Assembly (NCBI GenBank): GCA_002430545.1 | Contig: DJCM01000001.1 | Location: 22,475-86,474, forward strand | DNA length: 64,000 nucleotides | Source: Flavobacteriaceae bacterium UBA5950 | GTDB lineage: Bacteria > Bacteroidota > Bacteroidia > Flavobacteriales > Flavobacteriaceae | Direction: 5' to 3' | Part shown: one piece after another, positions 9,651 through 19,523 of the stretch | Numbering within the stretch: position 1 is the stretch's first letter | How the letters are laid out: each line of letters begins with the position of its first letter | The notes under the pieces: model-generated | What the model was told of the DNA's origin: nothing | Database searches by the model: none | Seen by the model: only the letters and a program-made list of their open reading frames with translations | Position numbers and translations under genes: made by a program

Positions 9651-10403
9651 ATGCAATATGGAATATGCCCATTGAGTATTGTCCCACTAAGGGCAGAACC
9701 AAAAAATACGAGCGAACAAATATCTCAGCTACTTTATGGAGAGTTTTTCACAGTTGTTGATGGGCGCAAGTCGTGGTCAAAAATTCAAAATGAAAGTGAT
9801 GGTTATGAGGGCTGGATCAACAACAAGCACTTTCTACGAATCGATAAAGCCAATTTTCAAAATCTTCAAAATACCCCAAAAGTATATTCGTCCGAACTCG
9901 TTGATTTTATTTGGAAAGGAGATGAAATTCTTTTTCCCACCCCTATTGTAAGTCAAGTGAGTTCAGCCCAAACATTAGGCCATCGATTTGAAGGCAAACA
10001 ACTCGAAAATCCCAAATCAAAAGATAATCTAGTCAACACTGCCCTGCACTACCTCAACAGCCCCTATATGTGGGGAGGTAAATCGCCTTTTGGTATCGAT
10101 TGCTCTGGGTTTGTTCAGTGTGTATATCAACTTCATGGCGTCCAATTGCCGAGAGATGCTTACCTCCAAGCTGAGCATGGGGAAACCTTAGGATTTATTG
10201 ATGAAAGCGAAGCAGGTGACCTGGCATTTTTTGATGATGAAGAAGGCAAAATCACACATGTGGGCATCATAATGTCAGACTATCATGTCGTACATGCATT
10301 TGGGCAAGTAAGAATTGATCGGCTTGATCAAACTGGCATTTTTAACAATGCCCTAAACAAGCATACGCACAAGCTTCGTGTGATTAAGAAAATTGAATTC
10401 TAA
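9651..10403 (+). CDS. C40 family (NlpC/P60) peptidoglycan endopeptidase with SH3-like domain
   Basis: A 250-residue cysteine peptidase. Residues 1-60 or so resemble a bacterial SH3 domain (LLYGEFFTVVDG, SKIQ, GWINNKH). The NlpC/P60 core follows at about 125-250, with the Cys nucleophile in GIDCSGFVQ, the His in KITHVGIIMS, and a third polar residue near HAFGQVRID. Such enzymes cut the gamma-D-Glu-diamino acid bond of muropeptides. No signal peptide is visible, so it probably acts in the cytoplasm on recycled peptides, as YkfC-like enzymes do; that role is inferred. It is convergent with the TPR gene, one base between the stops. Confidence 0.88.
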   Translation: MQYGICPLSIVPLRAEPKNTSEQISQLLYGEFFTVVDGRKSWSKIQNESDGYEGWINNKHFLRIDKANFQNLQNTPKVYSSELVDFIWKGDEILFPTPIVSQVSSAQTLGHRFEGKQLENPKSKDNLVNTALHYLNSPYMWGGKSPFGIDCSGFVQCVYQLHGVQLPRDAYLQAEHGETLGFIDESEAGDLAFFDDEEGKITHVGIIMSDYHVVHAFGQVRIDRLDQTGIFNNALNKHTHKLRVIKKIEF

Positions 10404-10404
10404 A

Positions 10405-11661
10405 CTATTGCCCTAACTCCTCTAGTTTGGCTTTCATCATTTTGAACTTGGCAGCATCGCCTATTGTTCCAAAGATGTTTTTTAGGGTTGTCAGTGCTTC
10501 AATATTGGTTGGGTCAACTTCGTTGAGTTTTTCCAAAACTGGTACTGCCCCCAAAAACAGTGCTTCTCTTTCTTCTTGAAGCTGTTCGTATTTTATGTTG
10601 TCAGCACGAGAATTGCCCAAGGCATTCATCTTTTCAACGATTTCAGGCTCTTCATCTAAAATGAGAGCAGCTAAGTTGAGGTATGAAGCAGCATAGGTCG
10701 GATCCAATTCAATCGCACTTTCATAGTATGAGCGAGCTTTTGGTCTATCGCCTTGCTCGGCTGTGATCACACCCAAGTTGAAATACAAAATATGATTGTT
10801 GGGATCCTTCTCGATGGCTTCTTTCATCAAATCACCAAATTTTTCCTTATCACCCAACTGAATGTAAAGATTTGCCTCTGTGAGAATTAAACCAACATCC
10901 AAAGGGTTGGCCTCTCGCGCTTCTTTGATGGCACTTATAGCTAAATCATTTCTCTTTTGCTGAACATATATCAAAGCAATGTTTTTGACAATCTCTGGCA
11001 GTTTAGATTCTGTCATTTCAGTTCTAAAATTCGTGTAGTCTTTTTGTTTTTGAAAAAGAACATAGGTCTCGGCAGACAACTCGATTTCTTCACCAGTATC
11101 GCTTTTGGTTGCATAAAATTTTTCTACCGAGCCAGTGTAATTCATGTCTTTGAGCTCTTGATAGTACGTAAGTGCTCGATCAAAATCACCCCCATTTACT
11201 GCACTAGAAGCAGCAAAATATAAGTAGTCTGTGTTTTGCTCTTTGTCAACATTGTAAACCATGACCAGTAAGTCTGCAGCAACAGTGTAATTTTCATTCT
11301 GATTTTCCTCTACTGCCTGATTGATTGCATCATTACTGACCTTGTTAACCAACATATCGATTTCAGCTGTGTGCTTGAAACTACCATTTTCCGTCTCAAG
11401 CTGCTTGGCTGAAGCCAAAGCTTCAAAAGCTGCGCCGAACTGTTTTTGTTCACTATAGATTTTTCCAGCCAAAAACTGATATTGCGCTTGGTATTTCAGT
11501 TCAGAACCTTCAACAATTGATTGCGCTGCTAATAACTGCTCCAATGCAGATGAATAATCTTCATTTTGAATGAGTTTATCAACTGATTTTAACTCTTTTT
11601 TTTGTGCAAAAAGAGATAATGAGAGTAAGAGTAAAAAGGGGATATAAATTTGCTTAAACAT
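10405..11661 (-). CDS. Tetratricopeptide-repeat protein, exported
   Basis: 418 residues with an N-terminal signal peptide ending at about LFAQ. Several TPR units are visible, the clearest at about 275-335 (HILYFNLGVITAEQGD followed by ARSYYESAIELDPTYAASYLNLA). The protein presumably acts as a scaffold in the periplasm; no catalytic motif is present and the partner is unknown. It lies 21 bp downstream of gyrA on the same strand and is probably co-transcribed with it, an arrangement also found in other flavobacteria. I cannot assign a specific function. Confidence 0.8.
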   Translation of the reverse strand: MFKQIYIPFLLLLSLSLFAQKKELKSVDKLIQNEDYSSALEQLLAAQSIVEGSELKYQAQYQFLAGKIYSEQKQFGAAFEALASAKQLETENGSFKHTAEIDMLVNKVSNDAINQAVEENQNENYTVAADLLVMVYNVDKEQNTDYLYFAASSAVNGGDFDRALTYYQELKDMNYTGSVEKFYATKSDTGEEIELSAETYVLFQKQKDYTNFRTEMTESKLPEIVKNIALIYVQQKRNDLAISAIKEAREANPLDVGLILTEANLYIQLGDKEKFGDLMKEAIEKDPNNHILYFNLGVITAEQGDRPKARSYYESAIELDPTYAASYLNLAALILDEEPEIVEKMNALGNSRADNIKYEQLQEEREALFLGAVPVLEKLNEVDPTNIEALTTLKNIFGTIGDAAKFKMMKAKLEELGQ

Positions 11662-11682
11662 AATTATATATTTTGATTTTAG

Positions 11683-14187
11683 TTATGATTCACTTTCAGA
11701 TTCAGAGGACATATCAACCTCAATATCTTCGACGTCTTCAATTTCATCGTCGTCTTTCAACACCTTTGCAACAGCTGCAATGGAGTCGTTTTCACGAAGA
11801 TTGATCAGGCGAACACCTTGCGTTGCTCTACCCATGACTCGAAGACTTTCGACTTCCATACGAATGGCAATACCCGATTTGTTAATGATCATCAAGTCAT
11901 CGCTGTCCGAAACGTTTTTAATCGATACTAGACTACCTATCTTTTCAGTAACTGATATCGTTTTAACGCCTTTCCCACCACGATTTGTCATTCGATAATC
12001 ATCTAGCTTTGAGCGTTTTCCATAGCCATTTTCAGAAACGACTAAGATATCAGAATCCATATCATTGACAGAGATCATTCCAATCACTTCATCATTGTCA
12101 TCGGCGAGCCTGATTCCTCTAACACCAGAGGCGTTACGACCCATGGGTCTTGTTTTGTTTTCCTCAAAACGAATGGCTTTACCAGACCTCACTGCCAAAA
12201 CAACTTGCGACTGACCAGTTGTCAATTTTGCTTCCAACAGCACGTCTCCTTCTTTGATGGTAATGGCATTGATTCCATTCGATCGAGGTCGTGAATATTG
12301 CTCCAAAGATGTCTTCTTGACCTGGCCTTTTTTTGTCGCCATAATCACATAATGAGAATTGATATATTCTTCATCTTTCAAGTCCTGCGTACAAATAAAT
12401 GCCATAACCTTATCATCCTGTTCGATGTTGATTAGGTTTTGAATCGCACGACCTTTTGACGTTTTAGATCCCTCAGGAATCTCAAATACACGCAACCAGA
12501 AACATCTTCCTTTTTGTGTGAAAAACAACATGTACTGGTGGTTTGTACCAATGAACAAGTGTTCCAAAAAGTCTTCATTTCTAGTCGTTGATGCCTTCTG
12601 TCCTACACCACCACGATTTTGTGTTTTATATTCTGCTAGTGGCGTTCTCTTGATATAACCTGCATGCGAAATGGTAATCACTACCTTTTCGTCTGGAATC
12701 ATATCCTCAATACGAAACGAACCTCCCACAAAATTGATTTCAGATCGACGTTCATCTCCATACTTTTCGACGATGTAGTTCGTCTCAGTTTTGATGATGC
12801 CCATACGACGTTCTTTGTTGGCGAGTATATCCTTTAAATCTTTGATTGTCGATATCAATTCGTCATACTCTGATCGTAGCTTGTCTTGTTCAAGACCTGT
12901 GAGCTGGCGCAAGCGCATCTCAACAATGGCTTTCGCTTGTACTTCAGATAAACTAAATTTTTTGATGAGTTTTTGACGTGCTTCGTCGGCATTGGACGAT
13001 GCTTTTATCAGAGCGATGACTTCATCAATGTTGTCAGAAGCAACGATCATTCCTTCAAGGATGTGTGCGCGTTCTTCTGCTTTTTTTAGCTCAAAAGTCG
13101 TTCGGCGAACAACCACTTCATGTCGATGATCAATAAAATGACCTATCAGTTGCTTGAGATTTAGCAGCTCTGGACGATTATTGACCAGGGCGATGTTGTT
13201 GACACTAAAGGAAGACTGCAAAGAGGTGTACTTGTACAACATGTTAAGAACAATGTTTGGCACACCATCTCTTTTGAGAATGTAAACGATTCTCATCCCC
13301 TTTCGGTCGGACTCATCACGAATGTTAGAGATTCCTTCAATTTTTTTATCGTTTACCATCTCAGCGGTTTTTCGAATCATCTCCGCTTTATTGACTTGAT
13401 AAGGAATTTCTGTTACAATGATACATTCACGCCCATCAACCTCTTCGATCTCAGCTTTTGCACGTAACACAACACGTCCTCTACCTGTGTGGAAAGCCTC
13501 CTTTACACCTTCATAACCATAGATGATACCACCTGTTGGAAAATCAGGTGCTTTGACATGGGTCATCAATTCATCAATAGTGATGTCGGGGTTATCGATT
13601 TGTGCAATAATCCCTTCTGACACCTCTTTAAGGTTGTGTGGGGGCATATTCGTCGCCATTCCCACAGCAATACCTGATGCACCATTGACGAGCAGGTTTG
13701 GCACTTTGGTTGGTAAAACAGTTGGTTCTTTAATTGTATCGTCAAAGTTGAGTTGATGATCAACAGTATCCTTGTCGATATCGGTAAGCATTTCCTCAGA
13801 GATTTTCTGCATCCTTGCCTCGGTATAACGCATTGCTGCAGGGCTATCCCCATCGACAGAGCCAAAATTTCCTTGCCCATCAACCAACAGATAACGCAAG
13901 CTCCATGACTGCGCCATACGAACCATGGTGTCATATACTGAGCTATCGCCATGAGGGTGATACTTTCCGAGTACTTCACCAACAATACGTGCAGACTTTT
14001 TATAAGAGCTATTTGCACGAACACCCAAATCATGCATGCCGTACAGAACACGACGGTGAACAGGCTTCATGCCATCACGAACATCAGGCAATGCACGCGA
14101 TACGATGACAGACATTGAATAGTCAATGTATGCCGATTTCATTTCATCCTCTATGTTGATAGGGATTAGCTTTTCTTCAATAGACAT
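11683..14187 (-). CDS. gyrA: DNA gyrase subunit A
   Basis: 834 residues. GyrA forms the breakage-reunion half of the A2B2 gyrase that introduces negative supercoils. The N-terminal winged-helix domain contains the catalytic Tyr in AAMRYTEARM, and the quinolone-resistance region reads HPHGDSSVYDTMV, with the usual Ser and Asp, so no classical resistance substitution is seen. The C-terminal DNA-wrapping propeller has the GyrA-box variant NRGGKG. The last 25 or so residues are strongly acidic and Ser-rich (DDDEIEDVEDIEVD, then SESESES). The ATG at 14185-14187 follows an AT-rich 217-bp spacer shared with divergent clpC. Confidence 0.97.
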   Translation of the reverse strand: MSIEEKLIPINIEDEMKSAYIDYSMSVIVSRALPDVRDGMKPVHRRVLYGMHDLGVRANSSYKKSARIVGEVLGKYHPHGDSSVYDTMVRMAQSWSLRYLLVDGQGNFGSVDGDSPAAMRYTEARMQKISEEMLTDIDKDTVDHQLNFDDTIKEPTVLPTKVPNLLVNGASGIAVGMATNMPPHNLKEVSEGIIAQIDNPDITIDELMTHVKAPDFPTGGIIYGYEGVKEAFHTGRGRVVLRAKAEIEEVDGRECIIVTEIPYQVNKAEMIRKTAEMVNDKKIEGISNIRDESDRKGMRIVYILKRDGVPNIVLNMLYKYTSLQSSFSVNNIALVNNRPELLNLKQLIGHFIDHRHEVVVRRTTFELKKAEERAHILEGMIVASDNIDEVIALIKASSNADEARQKLIKKFSLSEVQAKAIVEMRLRQLTGLEQDKLRSEYDELISTIKDLKDILANKERRMGIIKTETNYIVEKYGDERRSEINFVGGSFRIEDMIPDEKVVITISHAGYIKRTPLAEYKTQNRGGVGQKASTTRNEDFLEHLFIGTNHQYMLFFTQKGRCFWLRVFEIPEGSKTSKGRAIQNLINIEQDDKVMAFICTQDLKDEEYINSHYVIMATKKGQVKKTSLEQYSRPRSNGINAITIKEGDVLLEAKLTTGQSQVVLAVRSGKAIRFEENKTRPMGRNASGVRGIRLADDNDEVIGMISVNDMDSDILVVSENGYGKRSKLDDYRMTNRGGKGVKTISVTEKIGSLVSIKNVSDSDDLMIINKSGIAIRMEVESLRVMGRATQGVRLINLRENDSIAAVAKVLKDDDEIEDVEDIEVDMSSESESES

Positions 14188-14404
14188 AAGAAACGATGTG
14201 TTTTTTTGTTTTTTTAGGTACTGCTAATGTACTGATTCAATATGTATTTCCCTGTTGATATTTTGATGTTTTTAAACAATTTTATCAACAGATTCCTTAA
14301 TAAAATGGTTGAATTTTTATTTATATTTTCATTGTTTTTATATAATTTTTTTGTCTATTAGCATAATTAAGACTTAATTTTAAGTTCGAAAAAGAAAATT
14401 TAGA

Positions 14405-16957
14405 ATGGATGATAACTTTTCTCCGCGTGTAAAAGACGTAATCAGCTACAGTAAAGAAGAGGCACTTCGATTGGGGCATGACTTTATTGGTACAGAGCAT
14501 TTGATGCTTGGCATCCTAAGAGATGGCAGTGGCAAAGCCATCAATATTTTGAGCTCTTTAGAAATTGATTTAGACTACTTGAGAAGAAAAGTTGAAATAT
14601 TAAGTCCTGCCAATTCTGCACAAGGTCAGATGGCCAACAACAAAAAAAATCTACATCTCACACGTCAAGCAGAGCGCGCATTAAAGACAACCTTTCTAGA
14701 GGCAAAACTCTTTCAAAATCCATCGATCAATACAGCGCATCTATTGCTTTGTATTTTGCGAAATGAAAACGACCCAACGACCAAACTGCTACACAAGCTT
14801 CAAATCGATTATGAAACTGTAAAAGATCATTTTAAAATGATTTCTGCTGACGAAAGCGACGAAGTGATGGATATCTCTATGTCCTCACCTATGTCTGAGG
14901 AACCAGAAGATGATGCAGGTCCAAAAAAATCAAATCCATTTGGCACATCAGAATCAAAATCAAGTAAAAAATCAAGCACCCCCGTTTTAGACAATTTTGG
15001 TAGAGACCTCACTGATTTGGCTATCAGCAATAAGCTCGACCCAGTAATTGGTCGTACCAAAGAGATTGAGCGTGTTTCTCAAATTTTAAGTCGTCGCAAA
15101 AAAAACAACCCATTGTTGATTGGAGAGCCAGGAGTTGGCAAATCAGCAATTGCAGAAGGTCTAGCCTTGCGCATTACACAAAAGAAAGTCGCACGTGTAT
15201 TGTACAACAAACGAGTGGTTACCCTTGATTTGGCTAGTCTTGTTGCTGGAACAAAGTACAGAGGTCAGTTTGAAGAGCGAATGAAAGCTGTAATGAATGA
15301 GTTAGAAAAAAATGAGAACATCATACTTTTTATTGATGAAATTCACACGATTGTAGGAGCTGGCGGGGCAACTGGCAGTCTCGATGCATCGAACATGTTT
15401 AAACCAGCACTTGCACGAGGAGAAATTCAATGTATTGGCGCCACTACTCTCGATGAGTATCGCCAGCAAATAGAAAAAGATGGCGCACTCGAACGAAGAT
15501 TTCAAAAGGTGATTGTCGAACCAACCTCAGTAGATGAAACCATTGAAATACTGCAAAACATTAAAGACAAGTACGAAAGCCATCACAATGTCAATTACAC
15601 TGATGAAGCACTCATCGCCTGTGTAAAACTAACAAATCGTTATATGTCAGATCGTTTTTTACCAGACAAAGCGATTGACGCATTGGATGAAGCTGGATCG
15701 AGGGTCTATATCAACAATATGAATGTTCCCCAAGAAATTGTTGATCTCGAAGAAAAGCTAGAGAGTGTTCGAGAAGACAAGAACAGCGTCGTTAAAAAAC
15801 AGAAATACGAAGAAGCAGCCAAACTTCGTGACGACGAAAAGCGAATCGAAAAGGAGCTGTTGCTAGCCCAAGAAGAGTGGCAAGAAACACAAAAAGAAAA
15901 TCGAGTGACTGTCAACGAATCAGATATTGCAGATGTGGTGTCGATGATGACAGGCATTCCTGTCAATCGTGTTGCCGAATCGGAAGGTATTCGTTTAAAC
16001 AACCTTGCAGGCCAAATCAAAGAAAAAATTATTGGTCAAGACCAGGTTGTAGAAAAGGTTGTACGTGCAATTCAAAGAAATCGAGCAGGGTTGAAAAACC
16101 CCAAAAAACCAATTGGTTCATTTATCTTTTTAGGTCAAACTGGGGTTGGTAAAACACAATTGGCAAAAGTTCTAACAACAACTTTGTTTGATACCCCAGA
16201 TGCACTCATTCGAATCGACATGAGTGAATACATGGAAAAATTTGCCATTTCACGACTGATTGGTGCGCCTCCAGGTTATGTGGGCTATGAAGAAGGTGGG
16301 CAGCTGACTGAAAAGGTGAGAAGAAAACCCTATGCTGTTGTTCTTCTGGATGAAATTGAAAAAGCACACCCTGATGTCTTTAACATGCTTCTTCAAATTT
16401 TAGATGATGGCTTTATTACTGATTCCCTCGGCAGACGTGTTGACTTTAGAAATACGATTATCATCATGACATCGAATATTGGTGCTCGTCAGGTAAAAGA
16501 CTTTGGGCTAGGTGTTGGATTTGGCACAGCTGCAATCAAAGCACAAGCTGATGATCATACAAAAAGTGTGATCAAAAATGCTTTAAAGAAAACCTTTGCA
16601 CCTGAATTTTTGAATCGAATTGATGATGTTGTCATTTTCAATTCGCTCGAAAAAAGTCATATTGCAAAAATCATCAAGATTGAGCTAAAAGATTTAGAAT
16701 CAAGAATACAAGAACTTGGATTCTCCCTCAGTCTAACTAAAAAGGCAATGGAATTCTTAAATGATAAAGGTTTTGATGCAGCATTTGGCGCTCGCCCTTT
16801 AAGTCGTGCAATACAAAAGTATATTGAGGACGTGCTCGCAGAGGAAATCGTGAAGAGTAAAATTCCAGAAGGTGCGTTGCTTCAATTTGATTGGGATGGC
16901 AAAAGTGAAAATCTAAGCTTTTCGCTTTCACATGAAAAGAACACTGCTAAGTCTTAA
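14405..16957 (+). CDS. clpC: ATP-dependent Clp protease ATP-binding subunit ClpC
   Basis: 850 residues, the full length of a ClpC/ClpA-type Hsp100 unfoldase. It has two N-terminal Clp repeats (about 1-150), a first AAA+ module with Walker A GEPGVGKS and Walker B IILFIDEIHT, a middle coiled-coil with a UVR-like segment (KKQKYEEAAKLRDDEKRIE), and a second AAA+ module with GQTGVGKT and VVLLDEIEKAHPDV. It feeds unfolded substrates to ClpP. It is divergent from gyrA, with no clear promoter consensus in the AT-rich spacer, and stands alone before the thr operon. The ATG at 14405 is the only sensible start. Confidence 0.96.
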   Translation: MDDNFSPRVKDVISYSKEEALRLGHDFIGTEHLMLGILRDGSGKAINILSSLEIDLDYLRRKVEILSPANSAQGQMANNKKNLHLTRQAERALKTTFLEAKLFQNPSINTAHLLLCILRNENDPTTKLLHKLQIDYETVKDHFKMISADESDEVMDISMSSPMSEEPEDDAGPKKSNPFGTSESKSSKKSSTPVLDNFGRDLTDLAISNKLDPVIGRTKEIERVSQILSRRKKNNPLLIGEPGVGKSAIAEGLALRITQKKVARVLYNKRVVTLDLASLVAGTKYRGQFEERMKAVMNELEKNENIILFIDEIHTIVGAGGATGSLDASNMFKPALARGEIQCIGATTLDEYRQQIEKDGALERRFQKVIVEPTSVDETIEILQNIKDKYESHHNVNYTDEALIACVKLTNRYMSDRFLPDKAIDALDEAGSRVYINNMNVPQEIVDLEEKLESVREDKNSVVKKQKYEEAAKLRDDEKRIEKELLLAQEEWQETQKENRVTVNESDIADVVSMMTGIPVNRVAESEGIRLNNLAGQIKEKIIGQDQVVEKVVRAIQRNRAGLKNPKKPIGSFIFLGQTGVGKTQLAKVLTTTLFDTPDALIRIDMSEYMEKFAISRLIGAPPGYVGYEEGGQLTEKVRRKPYAVVLLDEIEKAHPDVFNMLLQILDDGFITDSLGRRVDFRNTIIIMTSNIGARQVKDFGLGVGFGTAAIKAQADDHTKSVIKNALKKTFAPEFLNRIDDVVIFNSLEKSHIAKIIKIELKDLESRIQELGFSLSLTKKAMEFLNDKGFDAAFGARPLSRAIQKYIEDVLAEEIVKSKIPEGALLQFDWDGKSENLSFSLSHEKNTAKS

Positions 16958-17020
16958 ACTTATTTCTTTTCACTGTCATTATTTTTTTCAAAATCATAGT
17001 ATTTCGACTTTAAAATTTGA

Positions 17021-17079
17021 TATTTTTGCGCTTTGCTAAGCAAATGTGCTCCTTTCTTTGCTTATACAGGGTTTAAATT
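17021..17079 (+). promoter_or_regulatory. thr operon promoter element and leader
   Basis: TATTTTTG at 17021-17028 matches the -7 element. The expected transcript start lies near 17034, leaving a leader of about 45 nt. It holds a small inverted repeat (TTTGC-TAA-GCAAA, 17032-17044), followed at once by a ten-codon reading frame (17044-17076, MCSFLCLYRV) that ends three bases before the thrA ATG. It has no Thr or Ile codons and no T-tract, so classical attenuation is not supported. Confidence 0.45.
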
Positions 17080-19521
17080 ATGATAGTAGCAAAATTTGGT
17101 GGAACTTCAGTTGCTGATAGTAGCTGCATCACTCGGGTACTCGAAATTGTTCAAAACAATTCAAAAAAACAAATTGTAGTCGTTTCTGCTTTTGGGGGTA
17201 TTACCAATATGATTCAAGAGTCGGCAGCCATGGCAGCCAATGGGGATTTAAAATACCAAGAGATTTTATTGGAGATCGAAAAACGACATTTGAGTTGCAT
17301 TAAGGAACTCATTCCAATCAAGACACAAAGCAAGGTGCTGAGTCAAATCAAACAGCAACTCAATGCTTTGGGAACTCTTCATGAGGGAGTGTATTTGTTA
17401 AAAGAACTTTCTCCTACAACAAAAGATCACATGTTGGGATTTGGGGAGCTTCTCTCCTATTTCATCATCGCAAAAGCTGCAGAAGTTCAAAAATTGGATG
17501 TTGGTTTAAAAAATGCTAGAGACCTTATTTTTACAAGTGAAGACCTAGGGAAAAATATGGTCGATTACACCAAAACATTCGAATCGATACGTTCGTATTT
17601 CAAAACAGTAAAACATCGTATCACTATCGTTCCAGGGTTTGTCGCTAGCGATTTAAATGACGTTCCTTCCACACTCGGTCGTGGTGGATCAGATTTGACT
17701 GCTGCTCTGTTTGCAAGTGCATTGGACGCTGAGCAACTTGAAATTTGGACAGACGTGAGTGGGATGTTTACAGCGCATCCAAAATATGTTAAACAAGCAC
17801 GTGCAATCAAACAACTCTCCTATCATGAGGCCATGGAATTGTCACATTTTGGAGCAAAAGTGATATACCCACCAACACTCCAACCTGTAGCTGAAAAAAA
17901 TATCCCAGTAGTCGTTAAAAACACTTTCCAGCCCAATGAGCCAGGAACATTTATTAGTAACGATAGTGCCTCGAATGGAGAGGTGGTTCGTGGAATCAGC
18001 TATATCGAAAACATTGCTTTACTCACACTTGAAGGAAGTGGGATGATAGGTATCCCTGGATACTCAAAAAAGTTACTATCAACGCTGGCAAAGGCAAAAA
18101 TCAATGTCATCATGATGACACAGGCCTCATCAGAGCATTCGATTTGTATTGGTATTGAAAATGACCTAGCTACACAAGCCAAAAAATTGATAGAAAAGGA
18201 TTTCGATTATGAAATCGAAACACAACGAATCAATCCGATTTCTATTGAAAACAACCTGTCTATCATTGCTCTTGTTGGCGAAAAAATGAAGAGTTTTCAA
18301 GGAATCAGTGGAAAAATGTTCAGTGCTCTTGGGCGAAACAATGTCAATGTGAAGGCCATTGCACAAGGAGCGTCAGAAAGAAATATTACTGCTGTGATAG
18401 ACTCTGCCAACACAAAACAGGCGTTGAATATTTTACACGAGGCTTTTTTCGAAGAAGATATCAAACAAATCAACTTGTTTGTCACAGGCGTTGGTAATGT
18501 AGGAAGTAAGCTTATCGAGCAACTGAACAGTCAAAAAGAATATCTCCAAAACCAAATGAGACTTAATATCATAGTATCTGGTATTTCAAACTCAAGAAAA
18601 ATGCTGATCGATGCAAATGGCATAGACTTAGACCATTGGAATGAACTCCTAGATAAAGGAGAAAAAGCTGATCCAAGCACATTTTTTGAGCATATCAAAA
18701 ATCTTAATCTTCGCAACTCGATTTTTGTAGATAACACTGCCAACGAAGATATTGCGCATACTTATCCACCCTTTTTAAAATCGAGTATCTCAGTCGTTAC
18801 ATGTAATAAAATTGCTGCCGCTGAAACCTATGAATACTACAGTCATCTCAAACAACTGGCGCGAACTTACAATGCTCCATATTTATTTGAAACAAATGTT
18901 GGTGCTGGCCTTCCGATTATCGATACCTTAAATCATCTGATTACTTCAGGAGATAAAGTGCATACCATACAGGCGATACTGTCGGGAAGTTTGAACTTTG
19001 TGTTTAACGAGTTCAATGATAAAACCACCTTTAGAGAAGTGGTACAACAGGCAATGGATGCTGGCTTTACTGAACCTGATCCAAAAATTGACTTGAGTGG
19101 TGTGGATGTTGCTCGAAAAATATTGATCCTGGCGCGAGAAAGTGGCTTACAAATGGAACTTTCAGATATTGAAAATGAGTCATTTTTGCCCCAAGAATGT
19201 TTGGACACAAAGGATAATGAAAGCTTTTTGTCGTCTTTGGATGATCACAATGATCACTTTAAAAGTCTATTCAATTCGGCTGCATCAAAAAATTGTCGTC
19301 TGAAATATGTTGCTGAGCTTGTTGATGGCAAAGCCAAGGTTGGGTTAAAAGAAATACCGAATGGGCACGATTTCTTCAATTTGTCGGGTAGTGATAATAT
19401 TGTATTGTTCTACACAGATCGCTATAAAGACCAACCTCTTATTGTCAAGGGTGCTGGTGCTGGTGGAGAGGTCACTGCTTCAGGAATATTCGCTGATATT
19501 ATAAGGATAGCAAAACGCTAG
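17080..19521 (+). CDS. thrA: Bifunctional aspartokinase / homoserine dehydrogenase
   Basis: 813 residues, the usual length of the fused enzyme. Aspartokinase (about 1-290) opens with VAKFGGTSVA and has GRGGSDLTAAL; it phosphorylates aspartate. Two ACT domains (about 305-450) normally bind the feedback inhibitor threonine. Homoserine dehydrogenase (about 465-813) has the NAD(P)-binding loop GVGNVGSKL, and then TNVGAGLPI and GFTEPDPKIDLSG; it reduces aspartate semialdehyde to homoserine. It therefore supplies the first and third steps of threonine synthesis. thrB follows after two bases and thrC after a further five, forming a tight operon. Confidence 0.96.
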   Translation: MIVAKFGGTSVADSSCITRVLEIVQNNSKKQIVVVSAFGGITNMIQESAAMAANGDLKYQEILLEIEKRHLSCIKELIPIKTQSKVLSQIKQQLNALGTLHEGVYLLKELSPTTKDHMLGFGELLSYFIIAKAAEVQKLDVGLKNARDLIFTSEDLGKNMVDYTKTFESIRSYFKTVKHRITIVPGFVASDLNDVPSTLGRGGSDLTAALFASALDAEQLEIWTDVSGMFTAHPKYVKQARAIKQLSYHEAMELSHFGAKVIYPPTLQPVAEKNIPVVVKNTFQPNEPGTFISNDSASNGEVVRGISYIENIALLTLEGSGMIGIPGYSKKLLSTLAKAKINVIMMTQASSEHSICIGIENDLATQAKKLIEKDFDYEIETQRINPISIENNLSIIALVGEKMKSFQGISGKMFSALGRNNVNVKAIAQGASERNITAVIDSANTKQALNILHEAFFEEDIKQINLFVTGVGNVGSKLIEQLNSQKEYLQNQMRLNIIVSGISNSRKMLIDANGIDLDHWNELLDKGEKADPSTFFEHIKNLNLRNSIFVDNTANEDIAHTYPPFLKSSISVVTCNKIAAAETYEYYSHLKQLARTYNAPYLFETNVGAGLPIIDTLNHLITSGDKVHTIQAILSGSLNFVFNEFNDKTTFREVVQQAMDAGFTEPDPKIDLSGVDVARKILILARESGLQMELSDIENESFLPQECLDTKDNESFLSSLDDHNDHFKSLFNSAASKNCRLKYVAELVDGKAKVGLKEIPNGHDFFNLSGSDNIVLFYTDRYKDQPLIVKGAGAGGEVTASGIFADIIRIAKR

Positions 19522-19523
19522 AT

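Noticed and set aside
13900..14000. Quinolone resistance substitution in gyrA
   Set aside because: The region reads HPHGDSSVYDT, with the Ser and Asp of susceptible enzymes.
13815..14108. His-rich frame opposite gyrA
   Set aside because: It mirrors the conserved gyrA N-terminal coding sequence; composition is a by-product of the opposite strand.
17044..17076. Threonine attenuator peptide before thrA
   Set aside because: The frame encodes no Thr or Ile, and no terminator hairpin with a T-tract follows.
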